Positions 34,768-44,334 of a stretch of 64,000 bases of DNA are shown in pieces. A program made the position numbers and the translations under genes. The stretch comes from Hydrogenophaga sp. BPS33 (GTDB lineage: Bacteria > Pseudomonadota > Gammaproteobacteria > Burkholderiales > Burkholderiaceae_C), in NCBI RefSeq assembly GCF_009859475.1, contig NZ_CP044549.1, positions 5,683,501 through 5,747,500 of the forward strand. Direction: 5' to 3'. Each line of letters begins with the position of its first letter. Within the stretch, counting starts at the first letter, position 1. A model generated the notes under the pieces. It saw nothing but the letters and a program-made list of their open reading frames with translations, was not told where the DNA came from and did no database searches.

Positions 34768-35802
34768 TCAGGCGGTGGCCGCCGTTTCGCCATGGCGTGC
34801 CAGGTAGGACCCGCGGAACTCGCGCGTCAACTCGAAGGGTGGCGGCAAGGGCCGGCCATTGGGCAAGGTGAGCCAGGCGCGCAGCAAGTGACGGCGCTCG
34901 ACGGGATCGTCAAAGTCCTCGTACTTGGTGCGTGCGTGCAGCACAGCATAGTTGTTGCCGATCTGCAGGTCGCCGGGCTGCATGGAAAAGCTCAGCTGTA
35001 CCGCGGGGTCGTTGCAGATGTCTTCCAACAACTGCACGGACTGCTCCTGCTCCGGTGTGAGACGGGGAACTTCGGGAAAACGCTGCGCGGCCAGCAAGTA
35101 GCGGCGTTTGTAGAGCGCACTCAGGCGGCCTTCGAAGAAGTTGAAGATGGGCGAGGTCTGCACCTTCAAGCCCGTGGGGTGTTGTTCGCGCGTATCGAAA
35201 TGGAAGGGCTGTTGCAGCACGTCGATGAGGTCGGGCCGGCGCTGCATCACCTCGTTGTAGAGCGTGGCCACGCTCACCAGCTTGCTGATGCCGCCGGACT
35301 TCGCGACCTTCAGGCACAACAGCATGAACGCGTCCCCGCCATCGTTGTGAAAGGTCAGTTCGTCGTCGGTCTGGTAGCTGCGAACCGAGCTGGTGCTGTC
35401 CACGCGCAGGCCGGTGTTGGTGACCGAGTGCATGCGGTTGCCCTGTTTGTCCTGACCTTGCGGGTCGCCCAGGTGCACGGCCATGGCCCAGAAAATCCGG
35501 CGCGCCTCTTCGGTGGTGTAGCGCTGCACCGGCAGGCCGCGCAGCAACGCGAAGCCGCGCCCGCCTTCGAGTTCGTGGCGCACCGCCTCGAAGCGCCGCG
35601 CCAGATGCGGCATGGGGAAGTCCTCGCGCGTCAGCTCGGTGAGCGCGGTGGTGTTGCCCCGGTGCGCGGCGAGCATGGCATCGATCTCGGCCACCTCGCG
35701 CGGCTCCAGATGCTGGATCCAGTCGGTGCGCGCGCTCAGGCTCGGGCCGCTCCACACCTCGGGCCCCCTCAACAAACCTTGGGACTGACCATCCATCTCC
35801 AT
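34768..35802 (-). CDS. TauD/TfdA-like Fe(II)/2-oxoglutarate dioxygenase
   Basis: 344 residues. Iron-binding H152-x-D154 in LTFHNDGGDAFML and distal H289 in NNYAVLHARTKYED, with the 2-oxoglutarate Arg in RRHLLRAWLTLPNGRP. FALLRGLPVQRY near residue 84 is typical of this group. First gene of the catabolic operon, divergent from a LysR gene across 122 bp. It probably hydroxylates or cleaves the incoming compound; substrate unknown. Confidence 0.9.
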   Translation of the reverse strand: MEMDGQSQGLLRGPEVWSGPSLSARTDWIQHLEPREVAEIDAMLAAHRGNTTALTELTREDFPMPHLARRFEAVRHELEGGRGFALLRGLPVQRYTTEEARRIFWAMAVHLGDPQGQDKQGNRMHSVTNTGLRVDSTSSVRSYQTDDELTFHNDGGDAFMLLCLKVAKSGGISKLVSVATLYNEVMQRRPDLIDVLQQPFHFDTREQHPTGLKVQTSPIFNFFEGRLSALYKRRYLLAAQRFPEVPRLTPEQEQSVQLLEDICNDPAVQLSFSMQPGDLQIGNNYAVLHARTKYEDFDDPVERRHLLRAWLTLPNGRPLPPPFELTREFRGSYLARHGETAATA

Positions 35803-35924
35803 CTTTCTGTCTCCTGTGTCTGGATTTCCTGCGCGATCGCAGGCCGATGGGAACTCTATGGCCTCGTCATTTATTTGCCAAATTTCTATTTTTGATAAAC
35901 CTATCCATTCATAGAATAAAAGAC

Positions 35925-36845
35925 ATGAACATCACGCTCAAGCAGATCGAGTCCTTTCTGGCCGTCGCGCGCACCCTGAGCTTCAGCCAGGCCGCCGAGC
36001 AGATCCACCTGTCACAGCCCGCATTGAGCGCCAATATCCGGCGGCTGGAGGACATCGTGGGCGCGCGCCTGTTCGATCGGGACACGCGCACGGTGTCCTT
36101 GTCGATGGTGGGCACGGCCTTCATGCCCATCGCCACCGGCTTGATGGACAACGTCGAACAAGGGCTCACGCACATACAGGACATCCTGGCCGGTCAGGAG
36201 GGTCGGCTGAACATCGCGGTGGCCCCTTCGGTGGCCGCGGGTGTGCTGCCCGACATCCTCGTGCGCTTCATGGCCGATCACCCCCGCATCCGCCTGCGCG
36301 TGCACGACGTGCTCTCGCAGGGTTGCGTGGACATGGTGCGCTCGGGCGCCGCGGATCTCGCACTGATGCCCATGCGCGGCGACGTCGACGACCTCGCACA
36401 GCAACTGCTGTTTCGCGATCCGCTCGTGGTGCTTTGCGCGCCGCACCACCCGCTGGCCGGGCGGCGCAACCTGCAGTGGAAGGACATCATCCCCTGCCAG
36501 TTGATCGTGCGCAGCACGGACAGCAGCGTGCGGCAACTGCTGGACGCGCAGTACCTGGCGCACGGTGCCGTGCTGCGACCGGCATTTGAGGTGGCACACG
36601 TGGGCACGGTGCTCGGCCTGATCGTTGCCGGGCTGGGCATCGGCATCCTGCCTTCGTCGGTGATGCGCACCGTGAACATGGAGGGGCTGGCCATCGGCCA
36701 CTTCGGCAAGCGTGCCACGCCTTACTGGTCGATTGGCGCCTGCACGCCGAAAAACCGTTCGAGCCCACCCACCGTGGCGTTTTTCATTCAGCAATGTCTC
36801 GAGCGGTTTCGCACGGGGGCGCAGGACCGTGCCAAGGCCGTCTAG
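35925..36845 (+). CDS. LysR-family transcriptional regulator
   Basis: 306 residues from ATG 35925. Winged helix (FLAVARTLSFSQAAEQIHLSQPALSANI in part: LSFSQAAEQIHLSQPAL) and effector domain (about 90-295). It is divergent from the TauD-led operon; the AT-rich 122-bp gap is the likely control region, with TTTAT/ATAAA arms flanking an A/T stretch. The regulator of that operon by position. Confidence 0.88.
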   Translation: MNITLKQIESFLAVARTLSFSQAAEQIHLSQPALSANIRRLEDIVGARLFDRDTRTVSLSMVGTAFMPIATGLMDNVEQGLTHIQDILAGQEGRLNIAVAPSVAAGVLPDILVRFMADHPRIRLRVHDVLSQGCVDMVRSGAADLALMPMRGDVDDLAQQLLFRDPLVVLCAPHHPLAGRRNLQWKDIIPCQLIVRSTDSSVRQLLDAQYLAHGAVLRPAFEVAHVGTVLGLIVAGLGIGILPSSVMRTVNMEGLAIGHFGKRATPYWSIGACTPKNRSSPPTVAFFIQQCLERFRTGAQDRAKAV

Positions 36846-36919
36846 CGCAGGAGGGACCTATCGCGGCCGACATGGCCAACGGCTTGAGCGCGGCCCGCAG
36901 CTTGGCGGCCTGCCCGGCC

Positions 36920-37831
36920 TCAGCCCTGGGCCACCTCGTGGTTCGCCATCAGCTCCAGCGCCTTGACCAGGGCCGAGTGGTCCAGGTCTCCCATGCCGTT
37001 GGCAGCGCAAGCTTGCATGAGTTGCGCGGCATTGGCGGTTTGCGGCAGGCCCACGCCGAGTTCCTTGGCACCTTGCAGCGCGAGGTTCAAATCCTTCTGG
37101 TGCAGCTTGATGCGGAAACCCGGGTTGAAGGTGCGTTTGATCATGCGCTCGCCGTGCACTTCGAGAATGCGGCTGGCGGCAAAGCCGCCCATCAGCGCCT
37201 GGCGCACCTTGGCCGGGTCCGCGCCAGCCTTGCTGGCGAACACCAGGGCTTCGCTGACGGCGGCGATGTTGAGTGCCACGATGATCTGGTTGGCGACCTT
37301 GGTGGTCTGACCGTCGCCCACGCCCCCCACCAGCGTGATGTTCTTGCCCATCAGTTCCAACAGCGGCCGCACGCGCTCGAACACGGCCTCTTCACCGCCG
37401 CACATGATGGTGAGCGAAGCCGCCTTGGCGCCGACTTCGCCGCCGGAGACCGGCGCGTCGACATAGTCGCAACCCAGCTCCTGGATCGACTTGGCGAAGG
37501 CCTTGGTGGCCATGGGCGAGATGGAGCTCATGTCGACCACGACCTTGCCGACCCGGCCGTCAGGGCCCGCTGCGCTGGCCGCCAATCCTTTGGCCACGCC
37601 GTTCTCACCGAACAGCACGGCCTCCACATCGGGCGTGTCGGGCACCATGGTGAACACCACCTCGGCCTCGCGCGCAACGGCCGCCGCGTTCTCGCAACGC
37701 GTCGCGCCGGCGGCTTGAATGGCTTCGGGCACCTGGCTGCGCGTGTGCACGAACAGCTGGTGGCCGGCGTTGGCGAGGTGCAGGGCCATGGGCGTGCCCA
37801 TGATGCCCAGGCCGATGAATCCGATCTTCAT
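36920..37831 (-). CDS. garR: Tartronate semialdehyde reductase (2-hydroxy-3-oxopropionate reductase)
   Basis: 303 residues, beta-hydroxyacid dehydrogenase family. Cofactor motif GFIGLGIMGTPMA at the start, substrate loop DAPVSGGEVGA, catalytic K178 in GQTTKVANQ, and C-terminal helix NPGFRIKLHQKDLNLAL. It reduces tartronate semialdehyde to D-glycerate. Gene order with the aldolase, glucarate dehydratase and galactarate dehydratase supports the gar assignment; glxR is the alternative name in glyoxylate pathways. Confidence 0.88.
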   Translation of the reverse strand: MKIGFIGLGIMGTPMALHLANAGHQLFVHTRSQVPEAIQAAGATRCENAAAVAREAEVVFTMVPDTPDVEAVLFGENGVAKGLAASAAGPDGRVGKVVVDMSSISPMATKAFAKSIQELGCDYVDAPVSGGEVGAKAASLTIMCGGEEAVFERVRPLLELMGKNITLVGGVGDGQTTKVANQIIVALNIAAVSEALVFASKAGADPAKVRQALMGGFAASRILEVHGERMIKRTFNPGFRIKLHQKDLNLALQGAKELGVGLPQTANAAQLMQACAANGMGDLDHSALVKALELMANHEVAQG

Positions 37832-37863
37832 GTGGAGTCCTTGGGAGAAAGAGAGAACAAAAC

Positions 37864-38652
37864 TCAGTAGCCGCCCGACACGTTGCGCGGCTGCGTGGCG
37901 CGCAAGGTGGCCAGCACCTGCTGCGACCCCGCGGCGATCAGGCGTGCGTCCGAACTGATGGTGACGAACTGGAAACCCATGGCGATGCGCCGCGCCGCCG
38001 CTTCGGGCGAGCCGTTGTGGATGCCGGCCACCAGGCCGTGTGCCTTGGCACGCGCCAGGATGTGCTGCACCGCCTGTGCGGCCTTGGGGTCGAGATCGTC
38101 GAAGGTGGGCGTGCAGCCCAGCGCGAGCGAGAGGTCGGACGGGCCGATGTAGATCGCATCCAGGCCGGGCGTGGACAGGATGTCGTCCAGGTTCTCCAGC
38201 GCCTGCGCGGTCTCGATCATGGCGAAGGTGACGATGGTGTCGTTGGCGTGCTGCGGATAGTCGGCGCCGCCGTAGAGCAACGCGCGCACCGGGCCGAAGC
38301 TGCGCGTGCCGCGCGGTGCGTAGTGCGTATAGGCCACGAGCTTTTCCGCGTCCTCGCGCGTGTTGACCATCGGGCAGATCACGCCGTAGGCGCCCGCATC
38401 CAGCGTCTTCATGAGAATGCCGGGTTCCAGCCAGGGCACGCGCACCACGGGCACGGTGTCGGTGGTGGAGATGGCTTGCAGCATGGTCACCATGGTCTGG
38501 TAGTCGACCACGCCGTGTTGCAGATCGACGGTGAGCGAGTCCCAGCCCTGGTGCGCCATGGTCTCGGCGGAAAAGCTGTTGGGGATGGCCAGCCAGCCGT
38601 TGGCCACCGCGCCGCCAGCGGCCCAGATTTCGCGCAATCGATTCGGTCTCAT
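37864..38652 (-). CDS. garL: HpcH/HpaI-family aldolase, probable 5-keto-4-deoxy-D-glucarate aldolase
   Basis: 262 residues. Catalytic base H46 in TVDLQHGVVDYQ, VPVVRVPW, metal-binding E in FAMIETAQALEN and D in YIGPSDLSLALG. Class II retro-aldol cleavage to pyruvate and tartronate semialdehyde fits the neighbours: dehydratases upstream make the substrate and GarR downstream consumes the semialdehyde. A related activity on 2-keto-3-deoxy-rhamnonate or HKHD cannot be excluded by sequence alone. Confidence 0.82.
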   Translation of the reverse strand: MRPNRLREIWAAGGAVANGWLAIPNSFSAETMAHQGWDSLTVDLQHGVVDYQTMVTMLQAISTTDTVPVVRVPWLEPGILMKTLDAGAYGVICPMVNTREDAEKLVAYTHYAPRGTRSFGPVRALLYGGADYPQHANDTIVTFAMIETAQALENLDDILSTPGLDAIYIGPSDLSLALGCTPTFDDLDPKAAQAVQHILARAKAHGLVAGIHNGSPEAAARRIAMGFQFVTISSDARLIAAGSQQVLATLRATQPRNVSGGY

Positions 38653-38686
38653 GACAGTGTGTTCCTCGTTGTTGTTGTGTCTCGGG

Positions 38687-40021
38687 CTACCGATCCATCG
38701 CCGGGCGCTTGGGGTTGAAGGACCAGTTCGGGATCAGGCTCTGCATGGCCATCGCGTCGTCGCGGGCGCCCAGACCGTGCTCACAATACAGCCGATTCGC
38801 TTTCTCCACCTCGGCCATGTCGAGTTCGACGCCCAGGCCGGGCTTCTTCGGCACCTGCACGTGGCCGCGCGCGATCTGCAGCGGCTCTTTGGTCAGGCGC
38901 TGGCCGTCCTGCCAGATCCAGTGCGTGTCGATCGCGGTGACCTTGCCCGGCGCCGCAGCACCGACGTGGGTGAACATGGCGAGCGAGACGTCGAAGTGGT
39001 TGTTCGAGTGCGAACCCCAGGTAAGCCCCCAGTCGCGGCAGGTTTGCGCCACGCGCACGCTGCCGGCCATGGTCCAGAAGTGCGGGTCGGCCAGCGGGAT
39101 GTCCACGCTTTGCAGCGAAAGCGCGTGCGAGAGCTGGCGCCAGTCGGTGGCGATCATGTTGGTGGCCGTGGGCAGGCCGGTGGCGCGGCGAAACTCGGCC
39201 ATCACCTCACGGCCCGAGAAGCCGTCTTCCGCGCCGCAGGGGTCTTCGGCATACGCGACCACACCGCGCATGCGCTGGCCCAGGCGAATCGCGTCTTTCA
39301 GCCACCAGCCACCGTTCGGGTCGAGCGTGACGCGGGCGTCAGGGAAGCGTTCGTGCAAGGCGGTGACGGCGTCGACCTCTTCGTCGCCGCGCAGCACGCC
39401 GCCCTTGAGTTTGAAGTCGTTGAAGCCATAGCGTTCGCGCGCCGCTTCGGCCAGGCGCACCACGGCTTCGGGCGTCATGGCTTTCTCGTGGCGCAGGCGG
39501 CACCAGGCGTTGTCGGCGTCGGGTTCGCTGGCGTACGGCAGGCCCGTCTTCTTCTTGTCACCGACAAAGAAGAGATAGCCCAGCATCTCGACCGCGTCGC
39601 GCTGCTGGCCTTCACCGAGCAATGCGGCCACGGGCACCTCCAGATGCTGACCCAGCAGATCGAGCAACGCGGACTCCACCGCGGTGACGGCGTGGATGGT
39701 GGTGCGCAAGTCGAAGGTCTGCAGCCCGCGGCCGCCCGCGTCGCGGTCGGCAAACTGGGTCTGCAACCGTTGCAGCACGCGCTGGTGCGCGCCGATGGGC
39801 TGGCCCACCACCAGCCCGCGCGCATCCTCCAGCGTCTGGCGGATCTTCTCGCCGCCAGGCACCTCACCCAGCCCGGTGCGTCCCGCGCTGTCGGTAAGGA
39901 TCAGCAGGTTGCGCGTGAAGAACGGCGCGTGCGCGCCGCTCAGGTTGAGCAACATGCTGTCGCGCCCGGCGACGGGGATGACGCGCAGGTCGGTGACGCG
40001 TGGAGTGGAGGCTTGGGACAT
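38687..40021 (-). CDS. gudD: D-glucarate dehydratase
   Basis: 444 residues, close to the 446 of E. coli GudD. Enolase superfamily: catalytic K204/K206 in NDFKLKGG (E. coli K205/K207), metal-site D234 in VTLDPNGGW, and a base-side His in [10 protein letters not shown]. It converts D-glucarate (and L-idarate) to 5-keto-4-deoxy-glucarate. ATG 40021 follows GAACCTCCGT. Between the Bug receptor and aldolase genes, in the same direction. Confidence 0.93.
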   Translation of the reverse strand: MSQASTPRVTDLRVIPVAGRDSMLLNLSGAHAPFFTRNLLILTDSAGRTGLGEVPGGEKIRQTLEDARGLVVGQPIGAHQRVLQRLQTQFADRDAGGRGLQTFDLRTTIHAVTAVESALLDLLGQHLEVPVAALLGEGQQRDAVEMLGYLFFVGDKKKTGLPYASEPDADNAWCRLRHEKAMTPEAVVRLAEAARERYGFNDFKLKGGVLRGDEEVDAVTALHERFPDARVTLDPNGGWWLKDAIRLGQRMRGVVAYAEDPCGAEDGFSGREVMAEFRRATGLPTATNMIATDWRQLSHALSLQSVDIPLADPHFWTMAGSVRVAQTCRDWGLTWGSHSNNHFDVSLAMFTHVGAAAPGKVTAIDTHWIWQDGQRLTKEPLQIARGHVQVPKKPGLGVELDMAEVEKANRLYCEHGLGARDDAMAMQSLIPNWSFNPKRPAMDR

Positions 40022-40079
40022 ACGGAGGTTCAAAGAGTGGGCATTGCCGGCGCGCGAGGTCCAACGTCCAGGGCTCTCG

Positions 40080-40148
40080 AGGATCCGGCTCCGCCGGTCC
40101 GAGAGTGCGCCCCCTGGTATAGGGGGTCGCGCGCAGCGCGGCGGGGGT
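40080..40148 (-). repeat. GC-rich dispersed hairpin repeat, family A, copy 2
   Basis: Reverse-orientation copy of the element at 3929-4000: CCCCCGCCGCGCT at its start (read on the minus strand), CCCCCT...AGGGGG hairpin, and ending GGCGGAGCCGG. It lies between the Bug receptor gene and gudD and could attenuate the operon. Confidence 0.75.
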
Positions 40149-40155
40149 AGGCCGA

Positions 40156-41106
40156 TCAATCGGCCTTGATACCTCGGGTTTCGATCAGCTTCTTCCAGCG
40201 GGCGAACTCCGCGGCCTGGAAGGCGGTGAACTGCTCGGGCGTGTTGGCCACGATCTCGAAACCCAGTTCCAGCAGCTTGGGTTTGACTGCAGGGTCGTTG
40301 AGCGCGTCCTTGATGGCAGCCTGCAGCTTGTTCTTCAGATCCGCCGGCATGCCTTTGGGGCCGGCCACGGCCTGCCAGGAGTTCACGTTGGCGTCCTTGA
40401 TGCCGAGTTCGTTGAGCGTAGGCACGTCGGGCAACAAAGGCGAGCGCTGGGCGCTGGTGATCGAGAGCGCGCGCAACTTACCGGCCTTGATCTGCGGCAT
40501 GGCCGTGTTGATGTTCATGAAGGACGAGTCCACCTGGTTGCCCAGCAGGTCGGTCATCACCGGGCCGCCCCCCTTGTAGGCCACGTGCACGCCGGAGGTG
40601 CTGGTCTGCTGCCAATACAGCTCGGCGGTGAGGTGGTCGCTGCTGCCGTTGCCGGAGGACGCGAAGGTCATCTTGCCGGGGTTGGCCTTTTGGTAGGCCA
40701 TGACGTCTGCCATGGATTTGTGCGGCGAGGCGGCGGGCACCACGAGCACGTTGGGCGCTTGCACGGCGACGGTGATGTAGTCGAGGTCCTTGGTGGCGTC
40801 GTAGGTGACCTTGGTGAGGTGCGGCGCGATGACGAAGGGGCCGAGGGACGACACGAACAGCGTGTGGCCATCGGGTGCCGATCGCACGACCTGGGTGGCG
40901 CCGATGGTGCCGGTGGCGCCGGGCTTGTTGTCCACCACGAAGGTGCCGCCGAATTTTTCCTGCAGCTTGGGCTGGAGGGTGCGGGCGATGAGGTCGGTGG
41001 AGCCACCCGGCGGGAAGGGCACGATGATGGTGACGGGCTTGTCGGGCCAGGCCAGGGCGGCGGTGAGTGTCATGGACGCGCCGAGCGCAATCAGCAACTT
41101 CTTCAT
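40156..41106 (-). CDS. Bug-type receptor, probable aldarate-binding
   Basis: 316 residues from ATG 41106. Short signal ([19 protein letters not shown]), then [39 protein letters not shown] and [17 protein letters not shown]. First gene of the gudD-garL-garR unit, directly behind two LacI-type operators. The aldarate ligand is inferred from context; no TctAB partner is present. Confidence 0.88.
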   Translation of the reverse strand: MKKLLIALGASMTLTAALAWPDKPVTIIVPFPPGGSTDLIARTLQPKLQEKFGGTFVVDNKPGATGTIGATQVVRSAPDGHTLFVSSLGPFVIAPHLTKVTYDATKDLDYITVAVQAPNVLVVPAASPHKSMADVMAYQKANPGKMTFASSGNGSSDHLTAELYWQQTSTSGVHVAYKGGGPVMTDLLGNQVDSSFMNINTAMPQIKAGKLRALSITSAQRSPLLPDVPTLNELGIKDANVNSWQAVAGPKGMPADLKNKLQAAIKDALNDPAVKPKLLELGFEIVANTPEQFTAFQAAEFARWKKLIETRGIKAD

Positions 41107-41152
41107 CTGTCTTGTCTCCTGTCGGTGTGGATTTGGGTGGCGATGCAGCCCC

Positions 41153-41172
41153 ATTTGGTACCGGTACCAAAT
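41153..41172. promoter_or_regulatory. LacI-type operator, site 1
   Basis: Perfect 20-bp palindrome ATTTGGTACCGGTACCAAAT, 47 bp before the Bug receptor start. The central CpG and symmetry are typical of LacI/GalR-family sites. It shares its 14-bp core TGGTACCGGTACCA with two other sites in this cluster. Confidence 0.85.
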
Positions 41173-41185
41173 GAAGTTGGAGCGC

Positions 41186-41203
41186 ATGGTACCGGTACCA
41201 AAT
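41186..41203. promoter_or_regulatory. LacI-type operator, site 2
   Basis: ATGGTACCGGTACCAAAT; the palindromic core is 41187-41200. Centre-to-centre distance from site 1 is 31 bp, about three DNA turns, so the two sites face the same side and could bind dimers cooperatively or a tetramer. Confidence 0.82.
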
Positions 41204-41296
41204 TGCGACGTCAACTGGTTTTTCCCCGGTGGGTTTTTCCGGCTTATTTCTTTTTTGCGCGTAGACCTCGCGGGCTCGGGCGGACAGGGCGCTCTG

Positions 41297-41523
41297 CTCC
41301 GCGGGTGTCCCCCGGGCCGGCTGCGCCGACCCTCCTCTTTTACCCCGCTGCGCAGAACGCCCTGCCCACCCGAGCCGAAGCCGTGTTTGCAGACCTGCAC
41401 CCTGAATGCCTGACGAGTGCCAACGAGGTCATCGCTGGCAGGGGTGTCCGGCGCAGCGGGGTAAAGGCGGAGACCGGGGCGAAGCCCCGGGCGGGGGACA
41501 CCCGCGGAGCCGGGCACCCCTGA
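41297..41523. repeat. Inverted pair of GC-rich dispersed repeats (family C) in a 380-bp gene-free stretch
   Basis: The stretch between operator site 2 and the end of the LacI gene has no supported gene. Two diverged copies of one element lie in opposite orientation: about 41297-41362 (CTCCGCGGGTGTCCCCCG... TACCCCGCTGCGC) and about 41438-41523 (reverse). The second contains CGGGGCTTCGCCCCG read on its own strand, a strong hairpin. Together they could form a large cruciform or end convergent transcripts. Confidence 0.7.
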
Positions 41524-41556
41524 CGGCGATGACCGGACCGGCCGGAGACCACCGCA

Positions 41557-41580
41557 CCCGAGCCCGAGCCCGAGCCCGAA
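41557..41580 (+). repeat. Hexanucleotide tandem repeat (CCCGAG)x4
   Basis: Four near-perfect 6-bp units, ending 6 bp from the stop of the LacI gene. Slippage here would change the 3' flank only, not a coding frame. Confidence 0.75.
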
Positions 41581-41586
41581 GAAAAA

Positions 41587-42630
41587 CTAAGTCGTATCCC
41601 GTTCGACGATGGAATACCCCACGTCCACCACCCGCTCCAACACCTCACGCCCCTCGGCCCGGTCGATCAGGCGCTGCGCCGCGATGCGCCCGATGTCCGC
41701 GCCATTGATGTGCACGGTGCTCAGCGCGGGCTCCATGTCGGCCACGAAAGGCGCATCGCCAAAGCCGATGATGGACAGCCGGCCCGGCACATCGATGCCG
41801 CGCACCCGCGCCTCCGTCACCACGCCCGAGGCCAGCAAATCCGAACTGCAGAACACCGCGTCCACCGCGGGGTCCAGCTCCAGCAGTTGCCCCAGCGCGT
41901 CGCGCCCGCTGCGGATCGAGCGCGAGGCACCCACGTTGATGACGCGCACCGGCACATCCACCAGGCCACTTTGCGCCACCTCCCCAGCAAAAGCCTTGGC
42001 CCGTCGGTCGGCGCGCTCGTCGTCCGCGCGAATCATCGCCAGCCGCCGTCGCCCCTTGCTCAGCAGGTATTTCGCCACGTCGCGGCCAATGTCCGCGTGC
42101 GAAAAACCCACCAGCATGTCGATCGGCGCGGGCGTGAGGTCCCAGGTCTCCACCACGGGAATGCCCGACGCCAGCAAGCGCGTGCGGCCCTTGTTCGAAT
42201 GCAGGATGCCGGTGAGAAAAATCCCGTCGGGCCGCCGGCCGATGATGGCCTCCAGCAACGACTCCTCGCGGCTGGCCGAATAGCTCGACTGCCCCAGCAT
42301 CAGTTGGTAGCCGGCGTCGAACAGCGTGCCGTTGAGCGACTCGATCGTCTCCATGAACACCGACATCACCGTGCTCGGCACCACCGCCGCGATCAGCCGG
42401 CTGCGCGAAGACGCCAGCCCGCCCGCCATGCGGTTGGGCACGTAGCCGGTCTTCTGCACCGCGTCCAGCACCTTCTGCCGCACGTCCACCGACACCGCCT
42501 CGGGCGTGTTGAGCACGCGCGACGCGGTGATCGGCGCGACGCCGGCCAGCTTGGCCACGTCGCGCAAGGTGATCGCCCCGCTGCCCCTGCGCGAACGTCG
42601 GTTGTTGTCGGATTCTTTCGTTTGCGGCAT
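41587..42630 (-). CDS. LacI-family repressor of the aldarate genes
   Basis: 347 residues. HTH and hinge (about 19-75; ITLRDVAKLAGVAPITASRVLN, quoted in part as RDVAKLAGVAPITASRVLN) and a periplasmic-binding-type effector domain. Operator core TGGTACCGGTACCA lies 5 bp before its own start and twice before the Bug-gudD operon, so it probably represses itself, garD and gudD and is released by an aldarate or a pathway intermediate. It is the only local regulator of the cluster. Confidence 0.9.
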   Translation of the reverse strand: MPQTKESDNNRRSRRGSGAITLRDVAKLAGVAPITASRVLNTPEAVSVDVRQKVLDAVQKTGYVPNRMAGGLASSRSRLIAAVVPSTVMSVFMETIESLNGTLFDAGYQLMLGQSSYSASREESLLEAIIGRRPDGIFLTGILHSNKGRTRLLASGIPVVETWDLTPAPIDMLVGFSHADIGRDVAKYLLSKGRRRLAMIRADDERADRRAKAFAGEVAQSGLVDVPVRVINVGASRSIRSGRDALGQLLELDPAVDAVFCSSDLLASGVVTEARVRGIDVPGRLSIIGFGDAPFVADMEPALSTVHINGADIGRIAAQRLIDRAEGREVLERVVDVGYSIVERDTT

Positions 42631-42634
42631 AAAA

Positions 42635-42648
42635 TGGTACCGGTACCA
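42635..42648. promoter_or_regulatory. LacI-type operator, site 3, between the repressor gene and garD
   Basis: Palindrome TGGTACCGGTACCA, 4 bp before the repressor ATG and 60 bp before garD. Binding here would occlude ribosome or polymerase access to the repressor gene and block the garD promoter. Confidence 0.85.
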
Positions 42649-42708
42649 AACACATTGCGATCGTAGCCTGAAACGGCTGCGACGCGCGCCGAATCATAGG
42701 AGATGCGC

Positions 42709-44313
42709 ATGCCCGAGACACTGGCCCCAGCCACCACAGCCCCACCGCTGACCATCCGCATACATGCCACCGACAACGTGGCCATCGTGGCCAACGACGG
42801 CGGCCTGCCTGCGGGCACCGCCCTTCCCGAGAGCGGCCTGGTGCTGCGCGAGCGCGTGCCGCAGGGACACAAGGTGGCGCTGGTGGACCTGCCGCGTGGC
42901 GCGCCGGTGCTGCGCTACGGCATCCCGATCGGCCATGCGTTGGACGACATCGCGGCCGGCAGCTGGGTGCACGAACGCCTGCTGCAGATCCCCAGCGCGC
43001 GCGGGCTGGAGAACCTGCCCATGGCCACGGCAAAACCCGATCCCCAGCCGCCGCTGGAGGGCTACAGCTTCGAGGGCTACCGCAACCCGGACGGCTCGGT
43101 CGGCACGCGCAACATCCTGGCCATCACCCAGACTGTGCAGTGCGTGGCCGGCGTCACCGAGTTCGCGGTGCAGCGCATCAAGGCCGAACTGCTGCCCCGG
43201 TTTCCGAACGTGGACGACGTGGTGGCGCTGGAGCACGGCTACGGGTGTGGCGTGGCCATCGACGCGCCGGACGCCGTGATTCCGATCCGCACGCTGCGCC
43301 ACATCAGCCTGAACCCGAACTTCGGTGGCGAGGTGATGGTGGTGAGCCTGGGCTGCGAGAAGCTGCAGCCCGAGCGCCTGTTGCCGCCCGGTTCGATTCC
43401 CCTGGTCGACGAGCGCAACGTGGCCGACGTGGGCACCAGCGCCGAGACCCGGCTCGATGTGGTCTGTCTTCAAGATGACGCGCACGTGGGCTTCATGAGC
43501 ATGGTCGACGCCATCCTGCACCAGGCCGAAGAGCACCTGGAACGCCTGAACGCGCGCCGCCGCGAAACCGTGCCTGCCAGCGAGCTGGTGGTGGGCGTGC
43601 AGTGCGGTGGCAGCGACGCCTTCTCGGGCGTGACCGCCAATCCGGCCGTGGGCTTCTGCACCGACCTGCTGGTGCGCGCCGGCGCCAGCGTGATGTTCTC
43701 CGAGACCACCGAGGTGCGCGACGGCATCGCCCAGCTCACCGCGCGCGCGACCACGCCCGAGGTGGCCCAGGCCATGGTGCGCGAGATGGCCTGGTACGAC
43801 AGCTACCTCCAGCGCGGCTCGGTGGACCGCAGTGCCAACACCACGCCCGGCAACAAGAAGGGCGGCCTCTCCAACATCGTGGAAAAGGCGATGGGCTCGA
43901 TCGTGAAATCGGGCAGTGCGCCGATTTCGAACGTGCTTTCACCCGGCGACAAGCTCAGGCACAAGGGCCTCACCTACGCCGCCACGCCCGCAAGCGACTT
44001 CATCTGCGGCACGCTGCAACTGGCCGCCGGCATGAACCTGCACGTGTTCACCACCGGCCGCGGCACGCCCTACGGATTGGCGGCGGTGCCCGTGATCAAG
44101 GTGGCGACGCGCAGCGATCTCGCACGGCGCTGGCACGACCTGATGGACGTCAACGCCGGCACCATTGCCGACGGCAAGGCCAGCATCGAGGACGTGGGCT
44201 GGGAGTTGTTCCGCCTGATGCTGGACGTGGCCAGCGGTCGCAAGAAAACCTGGGCCGAGCAATGGAAACTGCACAACCAACTGGTGTTGTTCAACCCGGC
44301 GCCGGTGACGTGA
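42709..44313 (+). CDS. garD: Galactarate dehydratase
   Basis: 534 residues from ATG 42709, which has AGGAG 6 bp upstream (ATG 42703 is too close to it). UxaA/GarD family: N-terminal SAF-like domain ([17 protein letters not shown]) and the large domain with [46 protein letters not shown] and [10 protein letters not shown]. coli GarD is 523 residues. It dehydrates galactarate to 5-keto-4-deoxy-D-glucarate, the same product as GudD. Divergent from the LacI gene. Confidence 0.93.
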   Translation: MPETLAPATTAPPLTIRIHATDNVAIVANDGGLPAGTALPESGLVLRERVPQGHKVALVDLPRGAPVLRYGIPIGHALDDIAAGSWVHERLLQIPSARGLENLPMATAKPDPQPPLEGYSFEGYRNPDGSVGTRNILAITQTVQCVAGVTEFAVQRIKAELLPRFPNVDDVVALEHGYGCGVAIDAPDAVIPIRTLRHISLNPNFGGEVMVVSLGCEKLQPERLLPPGSIPLVDERNVADVGTSAETRLDVVCLQDDAHVGFMSMVDAILHQAEEHLERLNARRRETVPASELVVGVQCGGSDAFSGVTANPAVGFCTDLLVRAGASVMFSETTEVRDGIAQLTARATTPEVAQAMVREMAWYDSYLQRGSVDRSANTTPGNKKGGLSNIVEKAMGSIVKSGSAPISNVLSPGDKLRHKGLTYAATPASDFICGTLQLAAGMNLHVFTTGRGTPYGLAAVPVIKVATRSDLARRWHDLMDVNAGTIADGKASIEDVGWELFRLMLDVASGRKKTWAEQWKLHNQLVLFNPAPVT

Positions 44314-44334
44314 GGGTCGAGGGTTCGTGCCGCG

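Noticed and set aside
41297..41523. CRISPR array
   Set aside because: Only two diverged inverted copies with no regular spacers and no cas genes.
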